Part shown: piece after piece, positions 43,901 through 56,449 of the stretch | How positions within the stretch are numbered: the first letter of the stretch is position 1 | Layout of the letters: each line of letters opens with the position of its first letter | NCBI GenBank assembly: GCA_023053545.1 | Contig: JAKZAN010000004.1 | Span: 11,532,001 to 11,596,000, forward strand | Direction: 5' to 3' | DNA from: Lepidurus packardi | Taxonomy: Eukaryota > Arthropoda > Branchiopoda > Notostraca > Triopsidae | Length of the DNA stretch: 64,000 nucleotides | The notes under the pieces: model-generated | What the model saw: the letters and a program-made list of their open reading frames with translations, nothing else | The model's database searches: none | What the model was told of the DNA's origin: nothing | Translations under genes and position numbers: made by a program

Positions 43901-44233
43901 CACCGTCCTTCAAAGAAAGTTTGGAACTTTTCCCGCAACTGACTCATGGTAATATAGACGAGGTCGAGTAGGTCCTTCCATCCATTCTTTTGAAAAGAAA
44001 ATTCTTTGGGCTAGTTTTTATTGATTTTGTTTGATTTTTATGAATTGGGGGAAAATGGCTTCTCAACGTACATCTGATGCACTTGTCATATGGAGGAAGA
44101 AAATTAGATTGAAAAGTAGTTCCTCAATTTCCTTCTGGGGTTTCTGGTCTGGTTTTTCAACCTAGCACAAAGATCCAAGTTCGTCTTGCTTTTTCCCGTT
44201 TGATTTAGGCGATTTGGTAACTAACGGCAAGCG
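41000..44233. other. Gene-free region with scattered repeats
   Basis: No exon was recognised. It holds a plus-oriented hairpin core at 41543-41568, a G homopolymer of about 14 near 42044, a fragment of the 60-kb repeat at 42357-42410 (ATCTTGACAGTAAAAAGTAG), and a decayed 283-bp unit at 42918-43060. Short open frames overlap these repeats. Confidence 0.5.
42918..43060 (-). repeat. Decayed single copy of the 283-bp unit
   Basis: GGAAGGGGACTAGTAGGATT through GGCGGGACTTGTAGCGTTAC and CCGGCCTGCTTGGCC follows the 40-kb unit in order, with several substitutions. It ends near AGTGCAACCGAGC. Confidence 0.8.
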
Positions 44234-44792
44234 TTAAGGTTCCCGTATACCTTAAATGCGCTGGCTTTATCGAAAAATTGTTCCGAAATTTCCCGGACCG
44301 AGCTAAGGTATACGGGAGCCTTACATTCACAGTACGTATAGGTTTATACTTGGCTAGCAACGCTAAAATCGGCTAAACAACTCAAAAATGGTCCACCAAA
44401 AAAATCACAAGCTGATGTTGGATGGGTAATAGTAAGCTTGGATCATTCTAGGAAGGATGCACTTCATTTCAATTTTGTAGGAGCAGCCGTTCCCAAGTTA
44501 TGGGCACTTAAGCCTGGTGACGACGTCACGGACGTGTCGCGGCGTAGCTTAGGAAGCTCCCGCGGTGAAACTTCTATCTTCCGTAGCTTCGTTAGTACAC
44601 CTCGCATGGTGGAAAGTAAAACATCAATGGAAAGGATACTTCCTACTCTATCTTCTAACATAAACTTTATTTAACGTTATTACTTGCTTGTCCTTTAATA
44701 TCGTCTAGAAAGTTAACCTGGAAAACCCAATTCCAAGCTATTTTCTCACAACCTAGCCCCCTATACCGAACTAAGGTATACGGGAGCCTTAA
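44234..44792. mobile_element. Candidate TTAA-flanked non-autonomous transposon (MITE-like)
   Basis: TTAA at 44234-44237 is followed by GGTTCCCGTATACCTTA. The right end reads TAAGGTATACGGGAGCC followed by TTAA at 44789-44792. The terminal 17 bp are inverted repeats with one mismatch, and the duplicated TTAA is the target site of piggyBac-type elements. A third copy of the right end lies inside (44304-44320, followed by TTAC), so a 90-bp foldback may be nested at the left. The interior (44477-44640) has a relative at 61885-62030. There is no transposase frame. The class assignment is inference. Confidence 0.6.
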
Positions 44793-46800
44793 GCAGCATG
44801 GGAGTAGCTCACTCTTCAAGTTTGCGAAATAAAGAAAGTGGACGCGAATCGTGAACAAATCAGTCTTCGGTTTCCAGAGTGATGTCATCGAAAAGCGATT
44901 TGGGAGGTCTTTTTCGGGTAGCAAACTGGTCTTTTTCTTTTATTATTTTTTTTTATTTTTTAGCAGTGACGTCACAAGAGTTACAGCTCAACACTAAATC
45001 CAATCCTGTCCGTGAGTAAGCTAAAGGGGTTTTAAATCGCAATTCTGCTTGGAAGGGACGAGGGGGGGTCTTCTAGACAATACAGTCGAAACTAAAATTA
45101 ATAAAAAAAGGAAAAATTACTCTGGTAGTGATCTTAAGCTTGTTGGCGTGCTGGTTGAACGCTTTGGCCCAATGAAAACGTACATCCTCTATGTACATGC
45201 TTCTATTCATTGTTACAGTGGGGACGTAGACATATGTAAGGCCGAAAACAAGACAGACAGAGAACAAAGACTCCCCCTGGATTTTCTTTGTGACGGATTC
45301 TTCGATTTGGACTGTGGGGATTTGTTTGCGGGACAACAAGCTATCGATTGATGACCTCACATCACATTGAAAGCCGGAGAAAGGCGATTGTTTTTGGGGG
45401 GGAATTTTTCTTTTTCTTTTGTGTTGGATCCCTGACAGCGTTTGGGTGTAATTTCTTAGGAAGCAGTAGTAGAGAGTAGAAGAAGAAGAGGCGGTGCGGT
45501 ACAAGAAAATGAGCGTACGTCCGTCTCTGTCGCGGAAAATCGGAACCGACTTGTCTGTGTCATTGTTGCATGCTATAGGAAGCCGGTTTTCCGTTTCCTA
45601 GGGTTCAGTTGCCATCAACTGGACCTACAGACCCACAGGGATGAGTGTTTAGAAGGAACCGAACCGAGTTCTTTTCCGGTGGGCTATTTATTGCACATCA
45701 TTTGCGAGCATAATATGGGGAAATTTCCGTCCCAGGCAAGGTTCTTTATTCTCTAGATTTAAAGGAGCTAGGATGTCATAAATTGTGTAGGGGACGCTGG
45801 ATAGTTACAACTTCTTGGGAGATTAAGTTGTTAGAGAGTCAGAGTGATTGGGAAGGGTACTCTTGGTTCGAATTTCACGAATTTCTGCGAAATGAATTGA
45901 AGAATAATTTGAAAATAGACTTTGAATTATTGAGTTTTTTCTAGTATTGTTTAGCTCATTTGGGTCTTAGTGGTACCAGCAAATGGTCAGTTTTTAGTAC
46001 ATGAAATGGAGTGGGTATTGTTTTTAGCCTATGGAAGATGATGAAGGGTCTTCAGTAGCTCGTATTCCTTAGGACTTGTTTCTTAGGGTCGAAACGTCCG
46101 ACGAGCGACAGATCGACCTAGATAGGGCATGTACTGTACATCAGAATTGGGGTTCCTTGCAGATAGTATACTATAGTGTAATCGATAAGAAGGATTCGAA
46201 TTACTAAGCTTACTAAGATTAAAGATGGATTACTAAGCAAAAATTGGAAGCGAAAGTCTGAATATCAAGTCTTTAAATAATATAAATATAAAAGATATAA
46301 ATAATATAAACGTAAGAGCCTATTTGACTGCTGTTGTAGGTGTTTTAATAAGAATTTCATCGCTTTTGGTTACCGTGTTGTAGCCGTTCAATGCCACAAG
46401 TGTTTCGGAATTAAGGGCACGCAGCTCGTGACCAAAACTCAGTTTAGCGTTTCTGGGCTTGTATTTGAGCTTCAAAATAGCTTATTTGTGTACAGTATTC
46501 CTATTATTACAATTTCTAATTCCAATTTTTCCAATTTCAATTTTTATAATCCCAATTTTCTTATTATTACAATGTATCGCTCAGTTCATTTAACCTCTTT
46601 TGACATCCTACAAGGTTTTTTGATTATCCCAACATATAAAGGTCACAACCTTATTTAAAAAATAAAAAAAAATAAAAAAAAATCTGCAGCGCTGAACGAT
46701 AGGAGCACATAAACCTGCTCCTACTTGTAAATGCATATAAATGGCAAAGATGAATGTGTCTTGCTTAATGGATCTACTGTGTTATATCAACACATTTCCT
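44793..46800. other. Gene-free region
   Basis: No recognisable gene. The longest open frame (143 residues, minus strand, 45073-45504) has no known motif. Short ATATAAATAATATAAA repeats occur at 46275-46310. Confidence 0.45.
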
Positions 46801-46814
46801 TTCCTCATGGTCTC

Positions 46815-47139
46815 TAAGAAAAAAAACCCTAAAAAGTTTTCCTCAACGAAAAGCTTTTCGTTATTTCCTGATAAGAAAACAATTTTTTTCAAAATGCTTT
46901 AAATGAAAACAAAATTTCCCCTACCATTTTTTAATTTTTTTAAATATTTTTTTAAAGGCTTTAGCCCATTTTTAGCTCATAAGAAAAAAAAACAACTAAA
47001 AAGTCTTCCTCCACAAGAAGCTTTTCGGTATTTCCTGATAAGAAAACCATTTTTTAAAAAACGCTTTAAATGAAAACAAAATTTCCCTTACCATTTTTTA
47101 ATTTTTTCAAATATTTTTTTAAAGGCTTTAGCCCATTTT
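46815..47139. repeat. Tandem duplication of about 167 bp
   Basis: Two copies, about 46815-46972 and 46979-47139, share TATTTCCTGATAAGAAAAC, AAATGAAAACAAAATTTCCC and AAAGGCTTTAGCCCATTTT. The GGCTTTAGCCC marker recurs 167 bp apart, and identity is roughly 90%. Confidence 0.88.
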
Positions 47140-47339
47140 GGTGTGAAGTAGCATGCTGTTTAAGAAGTTTTATGCAGTGTTTGAAAGTCCCACGCACACA
47201 TCAGTATCCCAGAGCCACTTGAACAAGCTGAATGTCCATCACACCCCCAAAGTCAAGTGGACTGTGTAGTATGACGCAATGCAGACCACCTCGAATACGC
47301 CTGTGTATATGTTATATGCCTGCTCTTAATTTCCCGGCT

Positions 47340-48712
47340 CAAACACTAAATTTTTTTTTTTTAAATATTTGAAAAATCCCTGTTTCATGTTTCGCTCTGT
47401 CCTTCGTCTGTCCTTTGGAAATCGGACTTTTTCCTCAATTCACCCAAGTTTTTTCCATTTCACCCATTTCACCCCTTACTCCTCCTGGTTTCTTGTATAT
47501 TGTGAAGAGTGTGCTTTTCCTCTTATTTTTTTTTGTTTTTTTTACCTTTTTTGCTCTTAATTTCCCGGCTCAAACAGTAATTTTTTAAAAAAAATATTTA
47601 AATATCCCTGTTTCATGTTTCGCTCTGTCCTTCGTCTGTCCTTTGGAAATCGGACTTTTTCCTCAATTCACCCAAGTTTTTTCCATTTCACCCATTTCAC
47701 CCCTTACTCCTCCTGGTTTCTTGTATATTGTGAAGAGTGTGCTTTTCCTCTTATTTTTTTTTGTTTTTTTTACCTTTTTTGCTCTTAATTTCCCGGCTCA
47801 AACAGTAATTTTTTAAAAAAAATATTTAAATATCCCTGTTTCATGTTTCGCTCTGTCCTTCGTCTGTCCTTTGGAAATCGGACTTTTTCTTCAATTCACC
47901 CAAGTTTTTTCCATTTCACCCATTTCACCCCTTACTCCTCCTGGCTTCTTGTATATTGTGAAGAGTGTGCTTTTCCTCTTATTTTTTTTTGTTTTTTTTA
48001 CCTTTTTTGCTCTTAATTTCCCGGCTCAAACAGTAATTTTTTAAAAAAAAATATTTAAATATCCCTGTTTCATGTTTCGCTCTGTCCTTCGTCTGTCCTT
48101 TGGAAATCGGACTTTTTCCTCAATTCACCCAAGTTTTTTCCATTTCACCCATTTCACCCCTTACTCCTCCTGGTATCTTGTATATTGTGAAGAGTGTGCT
48201 TTTCCTCTTATTTTTTTTTTTTTTTTTTACCTTTTTTGCTCTTAATTTCCCGGCTCAAACAGTAATTTTTTTTAAAAAATATTTAAATATCCCTGTTTCA
48301 TGTTTCGCTCTGTCCTTCGTCTGTCCTTTGGAAATCGGACTTTTTCCTCAATTCTCCTCAATTCTCCCAAGTTTTCCCCTTTCACCCCTAACTCCTCCTG
48401 GTATCTTGTATATTGTGAAGAGTGTGCTTTTCCTCTTATTTTATTTTTTTTTTACCTTTTTTGCTCTTAATTTCCCGGCTCAGTAAATTTTTTAAAAAAA
48501 TATTTAAAAAACCCTCTTTCATGTTTCGCTCGTCTGTCCTTTGGAAATCGGACTTTTTCCTCAATTCTCCTTAATTCTCCCAAGTTTTCCCCTTTCACCC
48601 CTACTCCTCCTCCCTTCACAGTATACAAGATACCAGGAGGAGTAAAACTCCTCCTGGTATCTTGTATACTGTGAAGAGTGTGCTTTTCCTCTTATTTTTT
48701 TTTATTTTTTTA
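47340..48712 (+). repeat. Six-copy 229-bp satellite array
   Basis: TTTCATGTTTCGCTC recurs near 47382, 47611, 47839, 48067, 48297 and 48517 (period 228-230, last unit shorter). Units share TCCTTTGGAAATCGGACTTT, TTGTATATTGTGAAGAGTGT and AATTTCCCGGCTCA. Internal copies are nearly identical, suggesting recent amplification or conversion; the outer copies have decayed. The array ends in a large inverted repeat. Confidence 0.95.
48614..48676. repeat. Perfect 30-bp inverted repeat with a 3-nt loop at the satellite end
   Basis: The left arm (48614-48643) starts CTTCACAGTATACAAGATAC, and the right arm (48647-48676) is its exact complement, ending GTATCTTGTATACTGTGAAG, with AAA between. The arms are made of satellite sequence, so one satellite end has been copied in reverse next to the other. 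Confidence 0.95.
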
Positions 48713-48719
48713 CCTTTTG

Positions 48720-51700
48720 GGGGATTCTTTGGAAGATTCTGAGAATTCCGAGTTCCTATTGCTGGGCAGGACTGAGCACAAGAAACTGAGCAAAGAAAAT
48801 CCTGGGAAGGAGTTATTAAGCTACCGGATTTAAAAGGGGTTTACAATAGATGGATATCGGAACGCAAAAATTTGACAATGGAGAGAAGTTCTTTTGTGGC
48901 CAAAGCCAAGCTCGAGAGGATCCTTAGAAAGTAAGAGGAGCACAAAATGAAGATTCAACGACTTTGCTGTATATCGTCGAGGACAGATTAACCGATACAT
49001 GCCTTTCAACTTGCCTCTTGTGTGGAGGAACAAAAGAACCCTCCTTTTTACCATTTTTTTATTACTATTCCCTTGTTTGCTATAAGAACATGTGTCTTAA
49101 TCGAAAAGAAAGAGTCTTTAGGACAGAAATAAAGAACAAAGAGGAATCCAAATAAAGGTACCAAATAGAAGAATAGGAAGGGTTCAAAGTGAGCCCAATG
49201 GGAAGTGGGAGGAACGTAGTCAACTTCTAATAACCTAACTGCGCGCTTCATGTATTGTAATAAAAAAAAAGAAAATGGCTTATGCCTTTATATAGGTTGT
49301 CGCTACAAGTTGTTCACTATGCTGCGCGGATGAAAGAAAAAAAAAAGGGCAAATTGAGATATTGTTTCAGATACAAAACGTTCAGACCATTATGATTTAG
49401 AAAAAGAAAGAGAAGAAAAATTAAGAAAAAGAAAGAGAAGACAAGGGTGTATATCTCATTTACCTTTCTGCCATAATCGCTCTATCTCATCGGTTTTTTA
49501 ATAAGACTTAAATAAGTCGAGAACGGTACCTTTGAGGCCCCGCCCACTCCCAAAAGTAAAATAAGAAGAATAAATTAAAGTAAAAACTCAAGTAAGAAAC
49601 TTGGTTTCGATTTTCTACAGACGAGGGGATTCGAATTGTCGAGATGTTCATTGTGTAACAGATCTGGAAGTCAGAAACAAAAATTTAGGGAATTTTGGGG
49701 TGATTTTCAGAAAATCCGCTGAAAGGGGTGTGGCCTCCGCAAAAGGAACGAATCTATTGGCGGATTGGGCCGAAACGTCAAATAAGAAGCATAGATTAAA
49801 AAAAATAATGGAAATAAATTGCGGTGATGGTATAACTTAAAATGAAATATGTCGCGAGTGTTTTCCTTGAAGCCCCGCCCACTCCCCACAGTAAAATTGA
49901 AAAACAAAAATTAAAAAAATTAGAAAATAATCTAAGTAATAAAATATAAATATAATAATGAGTAAAATTTACTTATAGATACATTACGGCGGTTTTATAA
50001 GATTTAGTACGAAGTGAATGTTTTCCTTCTAGAACACGCCCCCTCCAAAAAAAAATTAAATTAAAGAAGTAGAAGATTACTATAAAAAAAATAGATTGGA
50101 ACATGTTGATGGATAAGTTTTTCGATGGCAAAGGGGGTGTTCGTTTTCTAGAAGGATCGTCTAGAAAGATGGATGCCCAAATAGCAATTTTATCAGATCT
50201 ATTGATCTTGTTTTTTATTTTTATTTTGTTTTCCTCATATTCCCTATAGGAAATCTTTTTGGCACAGGAACAATTTCATTATCCGTACAGAAAATAAATG
50301 TTTCTATGCAGTACTAGTAGTACTGAAGTAATTGCACCGAAGAAGGCCATTTGGGCAAAATAGCATAATACGAAAAAAATTTAAACTTTCAGGTGTATTT
50401 TAAATTTCGCTTTCCTAGAAGGTTCAGCCGGTTTCCGCCATTGGGAAAAATAAGAAAATATATCATATAAAGTATATAAACGTTTATTGTATAAAAAAAA
50501 TTATATATAGCTGTACATAGTATAGGTTCTAGCACTGGAATGACAATAAAACGTCGCCAAAAGGCATTTAAAAAAAAAAAAATGAGAGTCGAGCTTATAG
50601 TTACAGGCTGCTTATATCCCGTATGTTTGAATTGCTTCCAGCAGCGCTTTTGGGGGGCTGACTCGGGAATTAGCGTTACAGGACACGTTTTTCTTCACGC
50701 TAGCTTATGCGTTATAATACAGACAACTTATTTCGGTACATAAAGATCCCGAAATGGGCACGAAAACAAGAAAAAAATGGAATAAAATAAAATGAGGGCA
50801 CTTGGGCTATTGTTAAGTCCAACAATGGTATTCTCTAACCCGGATTCAATGAGTTCAAATGCCTCAAGCAAAAATAAAACATTTTTTCAAAAGGCTCTAA
50901 ATTGCCATTTTAGAAAGTTTCAAGATTTTAGTTGGTAAATTTAGTCATTTAAACTGTCTTAGTGAAGGGAATTATTTTCGATATTCCGTATCAGTTTTCT
51001 AAATAAACTTACTTTTTATATTATTAATTAAGTTCATTTTTTTTTAATATTGGCGTATAGGCATAAGCCTGTTGCCAAAGTTTATTATTAAAAATGTACA
51101 TTTAAAACCGGGTAGGGGAAAGGGATATAACAGAACGCTGTTAAGTTCATTTATTTATTATTTTTATTTATTTATTTTTTATTGAATTATTTCTGTTGTA
51201 ATAGTTTTTATTATTTATTTAAGTATATTATATTATATGATTTATTATTTATTTAAGTGTATTTTATTTTAGTATTTATTATTTATTTAAGTATATTTTA
51301 TTTTTGTATTTATTATTTTTTAGTATTATTTATTAGTTAAATTAGGCAAACTTAGTACCCCTCAAAAGCTGTATCCCATTCTTAATGATGGTGTAAGTCT
51401 TAAAGGATTAAAGTTAAGAGCATTTAAGCTAAGCTCTAGGATTAAAATGGATTTGTGGTAAACTAGCGGTTGTTCTATTCCTCCCCCCCCCCCTCCTTTG
51501 GAAAGAACGTAATGTAACACGGGTTTGGGAGGGCGTACCATACAGATTGTAACCCTTTCGCGTTCGGGCCCCCCCTAGGACTAAGGCATTTTTGAAAAGC
51601 GAAGCGAAAAAGTCAAGATTCAGTGTTGCTGTGTCTTGTGTATGCAAAACAAGAGGGTGGTTGGTTGCATAGATGGTTTCTGGGAGAGTTTCACATGCCC

Positions 51701-52020
51701 ATACGGGTTCCCCATGATAAACGAGACCTGTCATCACACAACCACGGCTCTATTTGTCACAGCAACCATAAAGCCTATCCACCAAAAACCGAAGAAATCC
51801 TTTGGCTGCTCTCTTGTTTCCCAGAGACTTGTTACCCCCTTCCCTCCCCCTGCAACTAGCTTCATTTCCTCCTCTTTGTATTCGTTCTTCTTTTAAATCT
51901 CAGGATTTAAGTGCTTTAAGAAACGCATCAACTAACAAAGCCAACGTCCGTAACGCACTGTTGAATTCAGCCTCTTTGCATTAGTGTAACCGTACTGTCA
52001 AGGGGCAACCGAAAAGTTGC
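48720..52020. other. Gene-free AT-rich region
   Basis: No exon was recognised. CCCCGCCCACTCC-type phrases, each followed by an A-rich tract, recur near 49537, 49867 and 50037, suggesting a decayed repeat. TTTATTATTTATTTAAGTAT repeats lie at 51140-51330 and a C-run near 51482. A short Cys-rich frame (51636-51896) is discussed under findings. Confidence 0.45.
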
Positions 52021-52039
52021 GCAGGAAACCGTCGTGGGC

Positions 52040-52320
52040 CAGGCCGGACTTGTAGCGTTACTCCGGGACAGCCGTCCTTGATATTCATTCTTGCATCGTG
52101 CATCATTGGGGAAAGTAGGCCGGACTAACGCTACGAGTCCCGGCTTGGGCACGGCATGTGGTTCAGTTAACGTTCCTAAGATTCATTCTTGGGTCATTGG
52201 ACCACTTGAGAAGGCAGGCCGGACTAAGGCTACGAGTTGTGGCTTAGGCGCGGTATTTGATTCGCTTACCGTCCCTAAGATTCATTCTTGCATCGTTGCA
52301 CGAAGTTGCTCAACAGTGAA
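52040..52320 (+). repeat. Hairpin-repeat cluster, three cores
   Basis: Cores lie at 52043-52068 (inverted), 52118-52144 and 52218-52244, the last two 100 bp apart. The linker reads CTAAGATTCATTCTTG, as in the other clusters. Confidence 0.85.
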
Positions 52321-52494
52321 AAACAAATAAGCGCTAAGTAAATATAGGAAATTCTTCTACAAACTTAGTGCAAAATAATAAGGTTGATCTACTACTGATA
52401 CCATAGACAATCCGAACATCACGTTAGCGTATTTGGTTCCATCGCCAAATACATATATGACGCGAAGTAAAGGGATTGACTGGTCTGGGAAACG

Positions 52495-52640
52495 TCTGTG
52501 AGGCATGCCGGGGCAACGCTAGGAAACCCGGGCAGGTCCCACTCGCTTTACTCGGTCCATAATTGTTCGTTGGAGCAACTGAGAGGCAAGCCGGAGTCAT
52601 CGTACAAGTCCGGCCTGACCCAAGTCAGTTGTCTGCGTTA
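52495..52640 (+). repeat. Hairpin-repeat cluster, two diverged cores
   Basis: Diverged forms occur near 52506 (GCCGGGGCAACGCTAGGAAA) and 52592 (GCCGGAGTCATCGTACAAGT then CCGGCC). The second still folds through GCCGGA and TCCGGC. Confidence 0.65.
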
Positions 52641-53609
52641 CCTTTTTAGTGCCCCTGATGGTACAAATCTAGGCATGAATCTTCAAACAACAATACCAAA
52701 CAATAGACTCCCATTGTTCCGAACACATATTGAAAGAGAGGAAAAGATAAAATCCTTCTTTTGCCATCCTTTCTCACCAAGTAAAAAATTACCCACCAAA
52801 AAGAAGAAGAGAAATAGGGTGTCAATCAATATACTCTGGCGGATATTCCGGAGCACGTTTCCTCTCCCTTAGAGTACTTGCAATCCTGACAACAGAGCCC
52901 TTGTAAAATCTTGTAACACCCTTTCGATCTATACGCATAATGATGATGTAAGAAAAGAATGAAGTTTTAAACCCATTTTTTTCGGACGAAAAAAAAATGG
53001 TTCAACATGTATAGCGGCTGTGTAAATACTTAACAGCCGCTTATCTCTAGCACAAACGTGTCCTCGATGATGGATGAAGACGCTACAATCCATAAAGGAA
53101 GAAGACATCCGCCTTAGTTCTCTCTTGTATGACAATTTGAGTCATTTTTTATCTCCTTTCACGTATGGTGAATGAATAAAAGCTACGTTAAGGCTGTTCG
53201 GGAACCAAAAGAAAGAAAGAAGGCTAGGATAAAAGAAGATAAAAAATGAGAATAAAAAGATAATAAGTCAGTGGGTACAGAAAAGTAAAAAAAAAACTGT
53301 CGGGCGGAACAGCTCACAGATGACTTCGCACAATGTAAACGCCGTACATAAGATGACTTCATCTGCCAGATTTTTCAACTTATTCAGCGTTTGAAATGCA
53401 TTGGAAGCCGTCATCAAGATAAAGAGAACGGCAGTGTTTTATTTTTTATGCTTCTTTATTGTTATCAATTACGTCGGTAAGGGTTTCGCCTCAATGTTGG
53501 GGGGGTTAAGTTACACCGCAAAAAAGTTATAGAGTCGGAATTAGGATCAAATTTTCGTGACCCATTTAGCCTTAACGGGAATGTCTAGTATACAGTATTA
53601 ATCCCGTCC
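52641..53609. other. Gene-free spacer
   Basis: No recognisable gene, RNA or repeat beyond short A-runs. Confidence 0.4.
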
Positions 53610-53860
53610 TAAAGTAAAAACTAGAAGCCGGACTAACGCTACGAGTCCCGGCATTTGGTTCGGTTACGTCGGTAACAGTCCCTAATATTCATTGGCGTCA
53701 TTGCACCATTTGGGGAAGGCAGGCCGGACTAACACTTCGAGTTGCGGCTTAGGCGCGGCATCTCGTTCGGTCACCGTCCCTAAGATTCCTGCTTGCGTTA
53801 TTGCACTATTTGGGACGGCAGGCCGAAGCAACGCGACGAGTCGCGGCTTCACTTTGTAGG
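53610..53860 (+). repeat. Hairpin-repeat cluster, three cores
   Basis: Cores begin near 53626, 53722 and 53820 (spacing 96 and 98 bp). Linkers read GTCCCTAATATTCATT and CATTGCACCATTTGGG. Confidence 0.88.
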
Positions 53861-54044
53861 AATACATCGGTAGCTTGAACTTGGGACCACAATAGTGCGT
53901 GTGACGTCATACCAGGTCATTTTCCTCTTGTTACGGAAGAATGTGGGTTAACGCTACAGCGCAAGAAATTAGAGAGGGATAACCAGATTTACAACCAAAT
54001 TTTCGTTACCCATTTAAGCTTAACAGGAACGTGTTACTAGTACA

Positions 54045-54320
54045 GTATGAATCCCGTCCCAAAATAAAAGCTAGAAGCCGGACTAACGCCACGAGTCGCG
54101 GCTTAGGTGTGACCTTTGGTTCGGTTACCGTTCCTAACATTCATTCTTGCGAAATTGCACCATTTGGAAGGGCAGGCCGGACTAACGTTAGGAGCCGCGG
54201 CTTAGGCGTAGCATTTCTTTCCATGACCTAATTATTCATTCTTGCGTCATTGCACCATTCGGGAAGGCAGGCCGGACTAACGCTACGAGTTACGGCTTCG
54301 CTGTGTGGGACTACTTCGGG
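54045..54320 (+). repeat. Hairpin-repeat cluster, three cores
   Basis: Cores begin near 54075, 54174 and 54268 (spacing 99 and 94 bp). About 70 bp upstream of the first core the sequence (CCAAATTTTCGTTACCCATT) matches the flank of the 53.6-kb cluster, so the two clusters arose by a larger duplication of roughly 450 bp. Confidence 0.88.
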
Positions 54321-56449
54321 AGTTTGAACTTGGGACCAGAATAGTCGGCGTGACGTCATAACGGTGCTACAGAAGAATCCTCTTGTTACAGAAGAATCCT
54401 CTTGTTATAGAAGAATGTGAGGCTAACGCCTACTGCTTTTGCAAGATTATGGAACCATTAGTATAAAAGAAGAAACATAGAACAAAATACCGTCTAGGAC
54501 AGAACATTATTGGCATATGTATAACCACCTGCTGATGATTCTCGCACCTTATGTAAATTCTTGGGTTTTAAAGGACCGCCTATTTGATAGGAACGGCTCG
54601 ACAATGGATACGTGAGACCACAACGAGTCCTGTCCAAGATCGGCGTTGTCGTGGCCGCCCAGTGCTTTTAAGAAAGCCCCCTGTGGGGGTGTATACATCC
54701 CAGCAGGAAAACTGTGGGAAGAGGTGCAGAAGGAAATAAATAGAAAAATCATTGGAGGCCAAAATCGTTTATAGTGGATATGGCCCATGTCAACAGCTTT
54801 TCTTTTTTTTTCTTTTTAGCAATTCTGCCCTCTTCTTAAACCTTCATATCTCTTTCTACATATGTTATTCCTTATGTTGTCGCGTAAGAAAATCTTTTAG
54901 TTGAATTTTACTCCACAAAGGCGAAAAAACTTTTCTGAATTTTTATAAAAACATGAATCACCCAATATGGTAACACACGTAGACATTATTATGGAAGATG
55001 ATGCTATTTAAGTCTACCTTCAAACTTTACTGTCTCGCTTTTATTTAACTGAACTTATTTTTTTAAAATACGGGAAATTCTTTTGAATTTTGAATTTGGC
55101 GGGCACAATGGAATGTAGTATAAATCAATAGGAAACACACAAACACACGGGTAATTGAGTATTCAAGAATGTCGAGATGACTACGCCCAACTTATAATTC
55201 TTGCATTTGCAATTTGACATAACAATATGTCCATTCTTGGACAGGAGTTTTGGACATATGGGGCAAATAACGAAATAATAATGAAGAGAATTGTATACTG
55301 ATGTGGGGGCAAGGTAGTATACCATCGTTTGTATAGTGCAAAGCTCTACAGACAAGCCTCCATGTTTAAAACATTATTGCAACAATAGAGTTAACATTGC
55401 GGATTTTGATTGACATGACAGAACAGTCAATAGCGACAGAAAAGCCGCGTTTCCGCCAACAGGTAGAAGCAGTTTTGATAACTGATCCTTCTATGTACTA
55501 TAGAATCCATTTCACTGGTTCTGATCTATTTTACCTAGCGGCGGTTTTTAACAATAAAGGTTTCTAGAGAGACATCCCTTCTGACGAGTTTTGATGCCGA
55601 AAAGTGGTTTAAAACCCATCTGTTTTGCGTTTTTACATTGAAATATCTTACTGTACGATACGTTCTACAAGACCCAGTAGATCCGTCTTATCCGTCCAAA
55701 GTTTTGACCCTTCCTCACTTGCTTTTCACTTGCCATGAAAAACGGAAAGGAAATCCTTCTTACTCTAGAATTTCTACTCTTTTTATTAACATTTTTCGGT
55801 TTCTAGAAAATCCTTCTTGGATTATAATTTCTAAAAGCGGGAAGCTTCTCGGAAGGAAAAATTATGCTACCTTGATTTTTTTTTTTTTTTTAATTTTAAC
55901 TACTTAATGTTAAAAAAAAATTAATAGAAGGTCTAAGCGGTACGATTTTGTGTCGAATTTGAATGGAAAGGATGCTAGTTTAGCTAAAGCGAGGTTGTGG
56001 TCTCCTTTTTTATAAGAAGATTCTCTCCAAACATGCATACAAATAGCTGTTGTTGTTACCTTTGGGTTTGCCGTTCGGTCGGGGGATGGGCAGGGGGGGG
56101 GATTATCCATTGTGGTGCTGAGAGCCTTGTAATCATTCGAATGCCTATTGCCATGAAATCATGGAATCATAAAATGCATGAAATCGATTGGATAAGGTAA
56201 AGAAGCTGATACTTTCTTTTCATTTTCTTTTCAAAAGTACCCTCTTCGGATTCAACAATTGCGAATGGGAGAAGGAAGCAGCTGAATAGGAGAAATATTT
56301 TCTTTGCGAATGAAAAATTAACTAAAAACGTTTGGGATCATCCCCAGATTGGGTATCCTTGGAAGGAAAAGAAAGTCAACCATTGTAACATGTGCTGTGG
56401 TCAAAAATATCTAACTTAATTAACTCATTGTTGCTATATTACCGAAAAT
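54321..56449. other. Gene-free spacer
   Basis: No exon was recognised. AGAAGAATCCTCTTGTTA is repeated at 54371-54410. Short open frames have no known motif. Confidence 0.4.

Noticed and set aside
48100..48486. 128-residue hydrophobic plus-strand open frame
   Set aside because: It reads across two units of the 229-bp satellite; the repetition of the peptide is the repeat itself.
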